Shown here in pieces: positions 8,885-18,590 of a stretch of DNA of 64,000 bases. The stretch is taken from positions 1 through 64,000 of the forward strand of contig NZ_CANMVP010000017.1 in assembly GCF_947501385.1 (NCBI RefSeq). Reading direction: 5' to 3'. Source of the stretch: an uncultured Polaribacter sp. Its GTDB lineage: Bacteria > Bacteroidota > Bacteroidia > Flavobacteriales > Flavobacteriaceae. The notes below the pieces were generated by a model that was not told where the DNA came from, searched no databases, and worked only from the letters and a program-made list of their open reading frames with translations. Numbering within the stretch: the stretch's first letter is position 1; each line of letters opens with the position of its first letter. A program made the translations under genes and the position numbers.

Positions 8885-9570
8885 TAAACAGTAGCTTGTT
8901 GCGCAACTTCAAACAGTTCTCCGCCTTCACACTTCAATGTTTTTTGCTTAAACTTTACAATCAGTTGGTAATCGTGCGTTGCCATTAAAATCGTTTTTCC
9001 ACTTTTATGAATTTCATTCAAAAGTTCCATTACTTCCATTGAAGTTTTAGGATCTAAATTCCCTGTAGGTTCATCTGCCAAAATTAATTCTGGATCGTTT
9101 AATAAAGCTCTAGCAATTGCAACTCTTTGTTGTTCGCCTCCAGATAGTTCAAAAGTTTTTTTATAATATTGAGACTTCATTCCTACTTTATCTAACACTT
9201 CATTAATTTTATTCTTAATGAGTTCTTTGTCTTTCCAACCCGTTGCTTTTAGAACAAATTTTAAATTATCAAATACATTTCTATCATTTAATAACTTAAA
9301 ATCTTGAAAAACAATTCCTATTTTTCTTCTTAAAAAAGGAATTTGCTTTTCTTTTAATTGTTTTAAATCGAAATCTACAATAGTTCCTGTACCTCTTTGC
9401 AATCGCAAATCACCATATAAAGTTTTCATTAAACTACTTTTCCCACTTCCTGTTTTCCCTATTAAATAGTAGAAATCTCCTTTATTAACCGTTAAATTCA
9501 CTTTAGAAAGCACCAAGTTATCTCTTTGATAAATATCTGCATTTTCTAATTGTAGCACAAGATTTTCCAT
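8884..9570 (-). CDS. ftsE: Cell division ATP-binding protein FtsE
   Basis: A 228-residue ABC ATPase. Walker A is GKTGSGKS (residues 38-45), the Q loop 'VFQDFKLL' is near 88, the signature LSGGEQ is at 142-147, and Walker B 'LILADEPTGN' with its catalytic Glu at 167 follows. Length and the 'FQDFKLLNDRNVFDNL' segment are typical of FtsE, which with the membrane partner FtsX activates peptidoglycan hydrolases at the septum. No ftsX is in the window; in Bacteroidota the two genes are often apart. It is the first gene of an overlapping operon with GT2 and 2OG oxygenase genes. Confidence 0.9.
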   Translation of the reverse strand: MENLVLQLENADIYQRDNLVLSKVNLTVNKGDFYYLIGKTGSGKSSLMKTLYGDLRLQRGTGTIVDFDLKQLKEKQIPFLRRKIGIVFQDFKLLNDRNVFDNLKFVLKATGWKDKELIKNKINEVLDKVGMKSQYYKKTFELSGGEQQRVAIARALLNDPELILADEPTGNLDPKTSMEVMELLNEIHKSGKTILMATHDYQLIVKFKQKTLKCEGGELFEVAQQATV

Positions 9571-9730
9571 AATATAAAGTAGTTTCTACAAACTTAAAAG
9601 TTTCTGTTGATTTTTTACTATGAATTGCCAACAATTGTTATTTTTGATTAAAATTGTAGTATTTTTTTCTTCCCCTATCCAACAAATTAAAGATTTGTTC
9701 GTTATCCTTTTTGAGTATAAAAATTAGTAT

Positions 9731-12700
9731 ATGAAATTTCGTTTTTTTAAGAAACTGATGCTGTCTTTGTGTATTTTATTAGTTGGAAGCAGCATTTTTT
9801 CACAACAAACAATTGCAGATGCAACAGATGTAACGGTATTTAACAATGCGTTAAAATTGTACAATACAAAAGCGTATGCGGCGGCTCAAAAAACATTTGC
9901 AAAAGTAAATGAATTTGCAGCTATTGGATCTAATTTAAAATCTGATGCTAGTTATTACGAAGCAATGTGTGCTATAAAATTGAATCAAACAGACGCAGAT
10001 AAAAAAGTGCTTGCTTTTGTTGAAGAACATCCCAATAGTAACAAAAAGAATGAAGCTTTTTTGAACGTAGCAAATTATTATTTTGGTAATAAAAGAGCTG
10101 CTTATGCTTTAAAATGGTTTCAAAAAGTAGCTATTGATGAGCTTTCTAGAGAAAACCAAAAAGAATTAAACTTTAAAATGGGCTACAGTTTACTTGTTAC
10201 CAATAATTTAGAGTTAGCAAAAGCACGTTTTTTGCCTTTAATTAATGATGGTAAATATGGTAATGAGTCTAGATATTACTACGGTTTTATTTCTTATAAG
10301 TTAGAAGATTATGGTGTTGCAGAATCAACTTTAAAAGAAATTGCAGAGAATGCTTCTTACAAAGCAGAAATATCTTACTATTTATTAGACATTAGTTTTA
10401 AGTCGGGTAAATTTGAGCGCTGTATAGAAGTTGGCTTAGAATTGTTACCAACTATTGATAGAAAACTAAAATCTGACGTTTCTAAAATTATTGGTGAGAG
10501 TTATTTCAATCTAGAAAAATACGCGGCATCTATTCCGTATCTAAAAGCTTACAAAGGAAAAAAAGGCAAGTGGAACAACACCGATTTCTATCAACTAGGA
10601 TATGCCAATTACAAGCAAAACGATTTTGAAAATGCTGTAAATAATTTCAACAAAATTATTGATCAAAATAATACAGTTTCTCAAAATGCTTATTATCATT
10701 TAGGCGAATGTTATATGAATTTAGAGAAAAAAGCAGAGGCTTTAAATGCTTTTAAATCTGCTTCTGAAATGGATTTTGATAAAAGCATTCAAGAAGATGC
10801 TGCATTAAATTATGCGAAATTAAGTTATGAAGCGGGCAATCCTTTTGAGCCTGTTTCTGAAGTTTTGCAAGCGTATTTAAAAAACTATCCGAAATCGAAA
10901 GCTTATAAAGAAATAAATGAATTGGTGGTTTCTTCGTTTTTGAATCAGCAAGATTATGAAGGTGCTTTAAAATACTTATCCGAAAAGAAATCTCTTGAAA
11001 ACATACAGTTAAGCTTAGAGGTTTCTTTGTATAGAGGTATTCAATTATTTAATGAAAATAATTACACAGAAGCTTTGCCTTATTTGGCTAAAGGAAAAAA
11101 ATCTGAAACTAAAGAAGTAAAATTAAGAGCTCAATACTGGGAAGCTGAAACCAAATACAGGTTAGAAGATTATAAAGATGCTTTAACGAAATTCATCATT
11201 TTAAATAAGTCTTTAACAGCTCATAAAAAAGATGATTTTGTATTGGTAGATTATAATATTGGGTACAGCCATTTTAAGTTAAAAGAATATGAAAAAGCTG
11301 GAGAAGCATTTAAGGATTTCTTAAAATTAGACTCGATTTCAGAGGATTTAAAATACGATGCATTTATTCGTTTGGGAGACAGTTATTTTGCTACTACAAA
11401 TTATAAAAAGGCCATTCAGTCTTATAAAAACGTTACAGATAATTTTGGTTTGGGTGCAGATTATGCAACATATCAAATTGGTATGAGTTATGGTTTTATA
11501 GATCGTAATAAAGACAAAATACAATCATTAAAAAAAGTAATTAACGATTATGAAGTTTCTAATTTAAAAGATGATGCCTTATATCAACTTGCCAACACTT
11601 ATACCAAATTAAAAGAGCCTAAAAATGCGCATTTTGCGTATGATCGGTTGCTAGAAAAACATCCTAAAAGCATCTTTTTATCAAGAGCCTTATTAAGACA
11701 AGGTTTGTTGTATTATAACGATGGAAAAAATCAACAATCTTTAATGAAATACAAAGAAGTTGCTGCTCGATTTCCTAATTCACCAGATGCCTTAGAAGCT
11801 GTAGCAAATGCTAGAAATGTATATATCGATGAAGGCAATTTAGAGGATTATGTAAATTGGATTTCTACCTTAAAATTTGTAAATATTACCAACTCAGAAA
11901 TAGACAATACAACTTTTGCTGTGGCTGAGAAAAAATATTTAGAATCTAACGCTTCAAAAGAAATTATAAAAAGTCTTCAGAAATATATTAGAGAATTCCC
12001 TGAAGGAATTCACAAACTAAAGGCCAATTACTATTTGGCTGATGTATTTTTTAAAACAAAAGAGTTTAGAAAAGCAATTTCTAATTACCAAGTCATTATT
12101 GATCAAGATCCCTCTGAATTTACTGAGGAATCTTTAAACAAATTGTCACAAATTTATTTAGAACAAAACGAGTTTAACAATGCACTTCCGCTTTTAGATA
12201 GATTAGAACAAGTTGCTTACATTTCTGAAAACATTTTATTTGCGCAGAGTAATTTAATGAAAGGGTATTACGAAACAGAAGCCTATGATCTTGCCATCGT
12301 ATATGCAAAAAAAATATTGCAGAAAGACAAGTTAGACACTCAGGTAGAAAATGATGCGAAACTTATTATTGCAAGATCTTCAATTAAAAATGAAGATATC
12401 AGTACTGCTGAAGCATATTACACTGCCATAGAAAAAACTGCAAACGGAGCGTTAAAAGCAGAAGCTTTGTACTACAATGCTTATTTTAAGAATCAACAAA
12501 AAGAGTATGAATCTTCTAATAAAATAGTGCAAAAATTGATCGCTACATATGCGGCTTATAAATACTGGGCTGTAAAAAGTTATGTCATAATGGGGAAAAA
12601 TTATTACGATTTAAATGATATTTATCAAGCAACATTTGTGTTAGAAAATGTGATAAAAAACTTTAAAGAATTTGACGACATTGTAAAAGAAGCACAAATA

Positions 12701-12769
12701 GAATTGAATACTATTAAAGAAAACGAAGCCAAAACAAACAATTCAGTAACTCCAGAAAAAAAGAACTAA
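9731..12769 (+). CDS. Large secreted tetratricopeptide repeat protein
   Basis: A 1012-residue protein. Residues 1-25 form a signal peptide (basic start, hydrophobic core, then 'SSIFSQ'). The rest is almost entirely TPR/Sel1-type helical hairpins, for example 'YYHLGECYMNLEKKAEALNAFKSAS' and 'ALYQLANTYTKLKEPKNAHFAYDRL', so it should be a long solenoid in the periplasm serving as a binding scaffold. The last base of its stop codon overlaps the start of the next gene (TAATG), which indicates translational coupling with the outer-membrane barrel. It is divergent from ftsE, 160 bp away. The exact role is not known to me. Confidence 0.8.
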   Translation: MKFRFFKKLMLSLCILLVGSSIFSQQTIADATDVTVFNNALKLYNTKAYAAAQKTFAKVNEFAAIGSNLKSDASYYEAMCAIKLNQTDADKKVLAFVEEHPNSNKKNEAFLNVANYYFGNKRAAYALKWFQKVAIDELSRENQKELNFKMGYSLLVTNNLELAKARFLPLINDGKYGNESRYYYGFISYKLEDYGVAESTLKEIAENASYKAEISYYLLDISFKSGKFERCIEVGLELLPTIDRKLKSDVSKIIGESYFNLEKYAASIPYLKAYKGKKGKWNNTDFYQLGYANYKQNDFENAVNNFNKIIDQNNTVSQNAYYHLGECYMNLEKKAEALNAFKSASEMDFDKSIQEDAALNYAKLSYEAGNPFEPVSEVLQAYLKNYPKSKAYKEINELVVSSFLNQQDYEGALKYLSEKKSLENIQLSLEVSLYRGIQLFNENNYTEALPYLAKGKKSETKEVKLRAQYWEAETKYRLEDYKDALTKFIILNKSLTAHKKDDFVLVDYNIGYSHFKLKEYEKAGEAFKDFLKLDSISEDLKYDAFIRLGDSYFATTNYKKAIQSYKNVTDNFGLGADYATYQIGMSYGFIDRNKDKIQSLKKVINDYEVSNLKDDALYQLANTYTKLKEPKNAHFAYDRLLEKHPKSIFLSRALLRQGLLYYNDGKNQQSLMKYKEVAARFPNSPDALEAVANARNVYIDEGNLEDYVNWISTLKFVNITNSEIDNTTFAVAEKKYLESNASKEIIKSLQKYIREFPEGIHKLKANYYLADVFFKTKEFRKAISNYQVIIDQDPSEFTEESLNKLSQIYLEQNEFNNALPLLDRLEQVAYISENILFAQSNLMKGYYETEAYDLAIVYAKKILQKDKLDTQVENDAKLIIARSSIKNEDISTAEAYYTAIEKTANGALKAEALYYNAYFKNQQKEYESSNKIVQKLIATYAAYKYWAVKSYVIMGKNYYDLNDIYQATFVLENVIKNFKEFDDIVKEAQIELNTIKENEAKTNNSVTPEKKN

Positions 12770-14532
12770 TGAAAAAAGGCTTTCTAATTTACATCGTTTT
12801 AATCGGATTTTTTTCTACAAATGCACAAGAAAAAAAGAAAGATACAATTGTAGAAACAGAGATTGTAAATGTAGTTACAAAATACAATCCTAAAATTGCA
12901 GACGCTAAAAAGATAAAGAACAATCCTACGATTAAACTGATCAAAAGAAGTGCAAAGAAAAAATTAAATTATACGATCTTTTCTGCGCCCGTTGCCTCTA
13001 CTTTTATTCCTAAAACAGGAGTGGTGAAAGGAATTGATGTAGGTATAAAAGAACGTATTTACAACAATTATATAGCTGCTGGTTTTGGGAATTATACCAG
13101 TCCTTTTGCAGAGTTATTTATCTATAAAAACACACGGTTTGACAATGAGTTTGGTGTGCATGTAAAATACAATGCTTCAGAAGAAAATGTAAGAAATTCT
13201 ATTTTGAATAGTAATTTTTCGAATTTTAGCGCAGCTACTTTTTTTAAACAAGAAGCAAGGTATTTTGATTGGAAAGTAAGTTTAGATTCAGAAAGAAATA
13301 ATTACAATTGGTATGGTTTGCCTTCAAACAGAAACTTTAGCGAAACTGTTGTAAATACTATAGCGGAAGCTCAAAATTACAACTATTTTAAACTGGCAGG
13401 AGATTTTAAATTTCATGATTCTTATATCGAAAACGGAACCATCGCTGCTGCTTATTTTACAGACAAATACAAAAGTTCAGAAATTTTAGCAGATTTCGAT
13501 GCGAACCTAGATTTACCATTAGATTTTCTAAATAAAGACTTCAATGAAATTTCAGTAAACACAGGAGTTGAATTCTTAAAAGGAACATTTAAAAATAGTT
13601 ATAATGACGCTACTGAAATCGATTACAATCAAATAACGCTCAGACTACATCCTGAATATCAAATGAATTCTCTTGGTTTTTCTTTAAAAGCTGGGTTCAA
13701 AACTTTTGTTTCATTTGATTTAGAAAATGAGCTAACCAACTTCCTGTTATACCCAGATGTATTGGTTGAAACACCTATTATAAAAAAATACATCAATGCG
13801 TATGCAGGCGTAACTGGTAATTTACATACAAATACATACAAGCAATTTACAGAAGAGAATCCGTATGTTTCCCCTACCCTATTTATAACTCAAACTGCAG
13901 AAACTTCAAATTTATTTATTGGGTTCAAAGGAAATTTAACAAGCGCTCTTAGTTATCATATAAAAGCAAGTACTAAAAAAGAAGAGGACAAACCTTTATT
14001 TTTTAGGAATAATTCAAAATCAGAGGGTACATCTGCTGTTTTTAATGGCGAAGCTATCAAAGGATATGAGTACGGAAATTCTTTTGGGATTTTTTATGAT
14101 GATGTGCAAACAACTTCAATTTTTGCTGAAGCGGAATATAAATACGATAAGCACATAACCTTTGCATCACAAATTCAGTTTGATAAGTATACAACTACAA
14201 ACGCTTTAGAAAGCTGGAATTTACCAACCCTGCAAGGTGCTTTATTAACCAAATACAAAGCGAACAAATGGTATGCAACAACCAATATTTTTTATGTAAG
14301 TGAGCGAAAAGATGCTTTATACGACGCTACATTTCCTTCAAGTTTAACTGGCATTCAGACTTTAAACTCATTTATAGATCTTAATTTAGATAGTGGTTAC
14401 CATTTTAATGACAAGTTCTCTGCGTTTTTAAGATTGAATAATATTTTAAATACAGATTATCAGCGTTTTGCAAATTTTGACACACAAGGCTTTCAAATTT
14501 TAGGAGGAATCACTTATAAGTTCGATTTTTGA
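12769..14532 (+). CDS. Outer-membrane beta-barrel, plug-less TonB-receptor-like protein
   Basis: A 587-residue protein with a signal peptide (residues 1-19, 'GFFSTNAQ'). It has a basic linker (to about 75), then many alternating amphipathic strands. It ends with 'RLNNILNTDYQRFANFDTQGFQILGGITYKFDF', the C-terminal strand pattern of TonB-dependent receptors, including the final Phe used by BAM. There is no room for a full plug domain and none is recognisable, so active TonB transport is doubtful. Coupling by a 1-bp overlap to the TPR solenoid suggests that the two work as one envelope complex. Confidence 0.75.
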   Translation: MKKGFLIYIVLIGFFSTNAQEKKKDTIVETEIVNVVTKYNPKIADAKKIKNNPTIKLIKRSAKKKLNYTIFSAPVASTFIPKTGVVKGIDVGIKERIYNNYIAAGFGNYTSPFAELFIYKNTRFDNEFGVHVKYNASEENVRNSILNSNFSNFSAATFFKQEARYFDWKVSLDSERNNYNWYGLPSNRNFSETVVNTIAEAQNYNYFKLAGDFKFHDSYIENGTIAAAYFTDKYKSSEILADFDANLDLPLDFLNKDFNEISVNTGVEFLKGTFKNSYNDATEIDYNQITLRLHPEYQMNSLGFSLKAGFKTFVSFDLENELTNFLLYPDVLVETPIIKKYINAYAGVTGNLHTNTYKQFTEENPYVSPTLFITQTAETSNLFIGFKGNLTSALSYHIKASTKKEEDKPLFFRNNSKSEGTSAVFNGEAIKGYEYGNSFGIFYDDVQTTSIFAEAEYKYDKHITFASQIQFDKYTTTNALESWNLPTLQGALLTKYKANKWYATTNIFYVSERKDALYDATFPSSLTGIQTLNSFIDLNLDSGYHFNDKFSAFLRLNNILNTDYQRFANFDTQGFQILGGITYKFDF

Positions 14533-14630
14533 TAAATCTAGTAGTTAGAAAATTTTAAAACTTCAAAATTTAAATCAACTAATTTCTCATTTCATTTTTG
14601 TAATTTTATACCAAACTAAACTTACAATTC

Positions 14631-16061
14631 ATGAAAAAAATACTACTCTTAATTTTACTCTCTTCACTCGTAATTTCCTGCAATACAAAACCAGAAAAAA
14701 TTGAATCAGAAGGACTTTCTTCCGAAGAAAAAATTGATTCAACAAAGATTAAAACTCTATTCAATAGTGCCTTAATCGATGGTAAATCTTATGAATGGTT
14801 AAGAGATTTAACACAAAACATTGGTGGTAGACTCTCAGGTTCTCCCGAAGCAGCAAAAGCTGTTCTTTGGGGAGAAAAATTAATGAAAGAAGTGGGTTTA
14901 GATTCCGTTTGGTTGCAACATGTAATGGTGCCACATTGGGTAAGAGGAGAAAAAGAGGTGGCAACATATGCTACAAACAGCATTCAAAAGAAGGTACCCA
15001 TTTGTGCTTTAGGCTTTTCTGTAGCCACACCAAACTCAGGAATTTTAGCTGAAGTCTTAGAGGTTACATCTTTAGCAGAAGCTGAAGCTTTAGGAGAAAA
15101 AATGAATGGTAAAATTGTATTTTTCAACAGACCTTTTGACAATACCTTAATCAATACTTTTAGCGCTTACGGTGGCTGTGTAGATCAAAGAGTACAAGGC
15201 GCAGCAGTTTGTGGTAAATTTGGTGCAAAAGGCGTAATTGTGCGTTCTATGACCAATGCTGTTGATGATTTCCCTCATACGGGAACCATGAGTTATGGAG
15301 ATTTACCACAAGAGCAACACATTCCTACAGCTGCGATAAGTAGTAGCGCTGCAAATATTTTAAGTGAAGATTTAAAAGAAAATCCAAATTTAAAATTCTA
15401 CTTTAAGCAAAGTTGTGAAACGTTACCAGATGCACCTTCATTTAACGTAGTTGGCGAAATTAGAGGGACCGAAACACCTCAAAATATTTTTGTTGTTGGT
15501 GGTCATTTAGATTCTTGGGATTTAGGTGAAGGCGCACATGATGATGGTGCAGGAGTTGTACAATCTTTAGAAGTTGCCTATTTATTTAAAAAGAATAACA
15601 TCAAACCAAAAAACACCATCAGAATCGTTTTTTTTATGAATGAAGAAAACGGAACTCGTGGTGCAAAAAAATATGCTGAATTAGCAAAACTAAACAAAGA
15701 AAATCATATTGGTGGTTTGGAATCTGATGCTGGTGGTCATACACCAAGAGGTTTTTCTATAGATGCAAATAGCGTGAATACAAAACTTTTACAAAGCTGG
15801 AAAACGTTATTATCTCCTTATGGTTTGCACGATTTAGACAAAGGCGGAAGTGGTGCAGATATTTCACCTTTAAAAGAAGAAAATGTAACTTTGGTAGGTT
15901 ACAGGCCAGACAGTCAGCGTTATTTTGATTATCATCATACAAGCAGAGATACTTTTGATAAAGTAAACAAACGCGAATTAGAATTAGGAAGTGCCTCTAT
16001 GGCAAGTATTGTGTATTTAATGGACAAATATTTATACAACAATACCTTAGTAAAACTATAA
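14631..16061 (+). CDS. M28 family zinc metallopeptidase lipoprotein
   Basis: A 476-residue protein. The lipobox VISC with Cys17 predicts a lipoprotein. A protease-associated-like insert spans roughly 110-270. The catalytic domain shows the M28 ligands: His292 and Asp294 in 'GGHLDSWDLG', His303/Asp304 in 'GAHDDGAG', Glu338/Glu339 in 'MNEENGTRG', Asp365 in 'LESDAGG' and His435/436 in 'DYHHTSRD'. This resembles carboxypeptidase Q-type exopeptidases that release amino acids from peptides. It heads an apparent four-gene unit: DoxX starts 5 bp after its stop. Confidence 0.88.
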   Translation: MKKILLLILLSSLVISCNTKPEKIESEGLSSEEKIDSTKIKTLFNSALIDGKSYEWLRDLTQNIGGRLSGSPEAAKAVLWGEKLMKEVGLDSVWLQHVMVPHWVRGEKEVATYATNSIQKKVPICALGFSVATPNSGILAEVLEVTSLAEAEALGEKMNGKIVFFNRPFDNTLINTFSAYGGCVDQRVQGAAVCGKFGAKGVIVRSMTNAVDDFPHTGTMSYGDLPQEQHIPTAAISSSAANILSEDLKENPNLKFYFKQSCETLPDAPSFNVVGEIRGTETPQNIFVVGGHLDSWDLGEGAHDDGAGVVQSLEVAYLFKKNNIKPKNTIRIVFFMNEENGTRGAKKYAELAKLNKENHIGGLESDAGGHTPRGFSIDANSVNTKLLQSWKTLLSPYGLHDLDKGGSGADISPLKEENVTLVGYRPDSQRYFDYHHTSRDTFDKVNKRELELGSASMASIVYLMDKYLYNNTLVKL

Positions 16062-16066
16062 TTTAC

Positions 16067-16429
16067 ATGGAAACTGCTGTACTTATTTTACGAATTACTT
16101 TTGGAATTTTATTTTGTTTTGCAGGAATTATGCACTTGATAAAACCGAAGTTCTTTAAAAATTTTATACCAGATTTTCTTCCTAAGAAAATAGTCAACTA
16201 TATTTTTGGAGCTATAGAATTTATAGTAGGATTCGGATTATTCTTTCCTGAAACCGTAAAAAATGCAGCAATGGGTATTCTTATATTGATGCTTCTTTTT
16301 TTACCTATTCATATTTGGGACGCAACAAAAGTAAGACCTGCAATTGGCTCTAAAAAAATAGCCTACATAAGAATTCCACTTCAATTTCTATTAATGTATT
16401 GCGCTTATATTATGTATAAAAACTCATAA
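16067..16429 (+). CDS. DoxX family membrane protein
   Basis: A 120-residue protein with four hydrophobic helices (about 5-25, 45-62, 70-88 and 100-116). 'RITFGILFCFAGIMHLIKPKFF' and 'IEFIVGFGLFFPET' are characteristic of the DoxX/SURF4-like family. The molecular function in this branch is unknown; some members associate with redox or thiol metabolism. It is tightly packed between the M28 peptidase (5 bp) and amidohydrolase (8 bp) genes. Confidence 0.85.
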   Translation: METAVLILRITFGILFCFAGIMHLIKPKFFKNFIPDFLPKKIVNYIFGAIEFIVGFGLFFPETVKNAAMGILILMLLFLPIHIWDATKVRPAIGSKKIAYIRIPLQFLLMYCAYIMYKNS

Positions 16430-16437
16430 ATCAAAAA

Positions 16438-18051
16438 ATGAAAAAAACACTTTTATTCTTAATTCCTCTATTAACATTTTCCTCCTGTAGTAAGGAAAAA
16501 GTAGATTTAATAGTGATGAATTCTAACACCTATACTGTAAATTCTAATTTTGAAAAAGCAACAGCATTTGCCATAAAAGATGGAATTTTTGTTGCCATTG
16601 GAAAAAATGAAGAGATTGAAGGAAAATACGAATCTGATTCAGTTATAGATGCTAAAAACCAAACTATTGTTCCTGGGCTTATAGATGCACATTGTCATTT
16701 TTACAGAATGGGTTTGCAACAGCAAAAGGTTTCTCTGGAAGGCACGAAAAGTTATGATGAAGTTTTACAAAAATTAGTCGATTTTCAAAAAGAAAAAAAC
16801 ACTTCATTTATTACAGGACGTGGTTGGGATCAAAATGATTGGGAAGTAAAAGAGTTTCCAACAAAAGAAAAATTAGATGTATTATTTCCAACAATTCCTG
16901 TAGCTATTGGCAGAGTTGATGGTCACGCTTTATTAGTAAATCAAGCTGCCATTGATTTAGCAGAAATTACAGAAAACACCAAAGTTTCTGGTGGTGAAAT
17001 CATTTTAAAAGATGGAAAAATGACGGGTGTTTTGATTGATGCTGCTATGGATTTTGTCAAACTCCCAAAAACTTCGAAGACAGCAGCCATTCAAGGTCTT
17101 TTAGATGCTCAAAACATAGCCTTTTCTTACGGTTTGACAACTGTTGATGATGCTGGGTTAGATCGGAATATCATTGAGTTAATGGATAGTCTGCAACAAG
17201 CTAAAATTTTAAAAATGCGAGTGTATGCCATGGTTTCTGGAGACAAGCAAACACAAATAGATTATTACATCAATAAAGGAATCATTAAGACAGAAAAATT
17301 AAATGTGCGTTCTTTTAAAGTCTATGGAGATGGTGCTTTAGGCTCTAGAGGCGCTGCAATGCGCAAATCCTATTCAGATAGAGAAAATCATTTTGGAGCT
17401 TTGATCTATGCTCCAGAAAGATACCAAGAAATCGCAAAACAAATAGCCGCTTCAGCATATCAAATGAACACGCACGCCATTGGAGATTCAGCAAATACTT
17501 GGATGTTAAAAACCTATAAGGAAGTTTTACAAAATACTAAAAATAGGCGCTGGCGAATTGAACATGCACAGATAATTTCTGAAGAAGACTTCGAGAATTT
17601 TAATAATATTTTACCGTCAGTTCAACCTACACATGCTACTTCAGACATGTATTGGGCAAAAGATAGAATTGGTACACAAAGAATGAAAGGTGCGTATGCG
17701 TTTAAAGACTTATTAACTAAATATGGAAAAATTGCTTTGGGAACAGATTTTCCTGTAGAACAAGTAAACCCGTTTCTAACATTTTATGCCTCGACTATCA
17801 GAAAAGATTTAGAAAATTACCCAAAAGAAGGTTTTCAAATGGAAAATGCACTCACTAGAGAAGAAACTTTAAGGGGAATGACCATTTGGGCTGCATATGC
17901 TAACTTTGAAGAAGAAGAAAAAGGGAGTATTGAAGTTGGTAAGTTTGCAGATTTTATCATTTTAAACCAAGACATAATGCAAGTTAAAGGAAGTAAAATA
18001 CCAGAAACAAAAGTAATATCAACTTTTTTAAATGGAGAGAAAGTTTATTAA
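16438..18051 (+). CDS. YtcJ-like amidohydrolase lipoprotein
   Basis: A 537-residue protein. The lipobox FSSC with Cys17 suggests export and lipidation. It belongs to the metal-dependent amidohydrolase superfamily: the His-x-His pair (His85, His87) is in 'GLIDAHCHFYRMG'. 'GRVDGHALLVN', 'HAIGDSANTWML', 'WRIEHAQII' and 'LGTDFPVEQVNPF' follow in order, as in the amidohydrolase_3 (YtcJ/NfdA-like) family. It hydrolyses C-N or C-O bonds of unknown small substrates. Location after a secreted exopeptidase and DoxX suggests a role in peptide or amide scavenging, which is an inference. Confidence 0.85.
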   Translation: MKKTLLFLIPLLTFSSCSKEKVDLIVMNSNTYTVNSNFEKATAFAIKDGIFVAIGKNEEIEGKYESDSVIDAKNQTIVPGLIDAHCHFYRMGLQQQKVSLEGTKSYDEVLQKLVDFQKEKNTSFITGRGWDQNDWEVKEFPTKEKLDVLFPTIPVAIGRVDGHALLVNQAAIDLAEITENTKVSGGEIILKDGKMTGVLIDAAMDFVKLPKTSKTAAIQGLLDAQNIAFSYGLTTVDDAGLDRNIIELMDSLQQAKILKMRVYAMVSGDKQTQIDYYINKGIIKTEKLNVRSFKVYGDGALGSRGAAMRKSYSDRENHFGALIYAPERYQEIAKQIAASAYQMNTHAIGDSANTWMLKTYKEVLQNTKNRRWRIEHAQIISEEDFENFNNILPSVQPTHATSDMYWAKDRIGTQRMKGAYAFKDLLTKYGKIALGTDFPVEQVNPFLTFYASTIRKDLENYPKEGFQMENALTREETLRGMTIWAAYANFEEEEKGSIEVGKFADFIILNQDIMQVKGSKIPETKVISTFLNGEKVY

Positions 18052-18094
18052 ATTTTTCAAAATATATTCGCAATTAAATTAAAAATTATAAAAA

Positions 18095-18538
18095 ATGAAA
18101 TCCTATTTAACTTTATTTCTATTTACAATTCTTTTAATATCCTGTTCTGAAGATTCAAAAGTTGAGGCTCAAACAGAAGCCGATATCATTACATATATTG
18201 AAGCTAATAATTTGAATGCTAAAAGAACAGTTTCTGGTTTATACTATGTTATAAACGAAGCAGGAAACGGAACTAGACCAAATAGCACTTCTAATGTAAC
18301 AGTTGCCTACAAAGGATATTTTTTAGATGGTACTGTTTTTGATAAAAATTCAAGTGGTTACACTACTGGTCTTAATCAAGTGATTAAAGGTTGGACAGAG
18401 GGATTACAACTTTTTAAAGAAGGTGGAGAAGGTATTCTAATTGTGCCTTATGATTTAGGCTACGGTATTAATGGACGATCTGGGATTCCTGGAGGAGCGG
18501 TTCTAGTTTTTGATATTAAACTAATTCGTGTAAACTAA
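18095..18538 (+). CDS. FKBP-type peptidyl-prolyl isomerase lipoprotein
   Basis: A 147-residue protein with lipobox LISC (Cys17). After a short linker the FKBP fold begins around residue 45. 'VTVAYKGYFLDGTVFDKN', 'QVIKGWTEGLQLFKEGGEGILIVPYDLGYG' and 'IPGGAVLVFDIKLI' contain the usual active-site aromatic and Asp positions. It catalyses cis-trans proline isomerisation of exported proteins, probably at an outer membrane. It is the last gene before the terminator hairpin and may be co-transcribed with the amidohydrolase 43 bp upstream. Confidence 0.9.
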   Translation: MKSYLTLFLFTILLISCSEDSKVEAQTEADIITYIEANNLNAKRTVSGLYYVINEAGNGTRPNSTSNVTVAYKGYFLDGTVFDKNSSGYTTGLNQVIKGWTEGLQLFKEGGEGILIVPYDLGYGINGRSGIPGGAVLVFDIKLIRVN

Positions 18539-18556
18539 ATTTACCTCTCATAAAAT

Positions 18557-18590
18557 AAAAAAGCGAAACTTATAAAAGTTTCGCTTTTTT
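18557..18590. terminator. Bidirectional terminator between the FKBP gene and trpA
   Basis: A 14-bp perfect stem (AAAAAAGCGAAACT / AGTTTCGCTTTTTT) with loop TATAAA gives a U-run on both strands and lies between the convergent ends of the FKBP gene and the trp operon. Confidence 0.9.
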
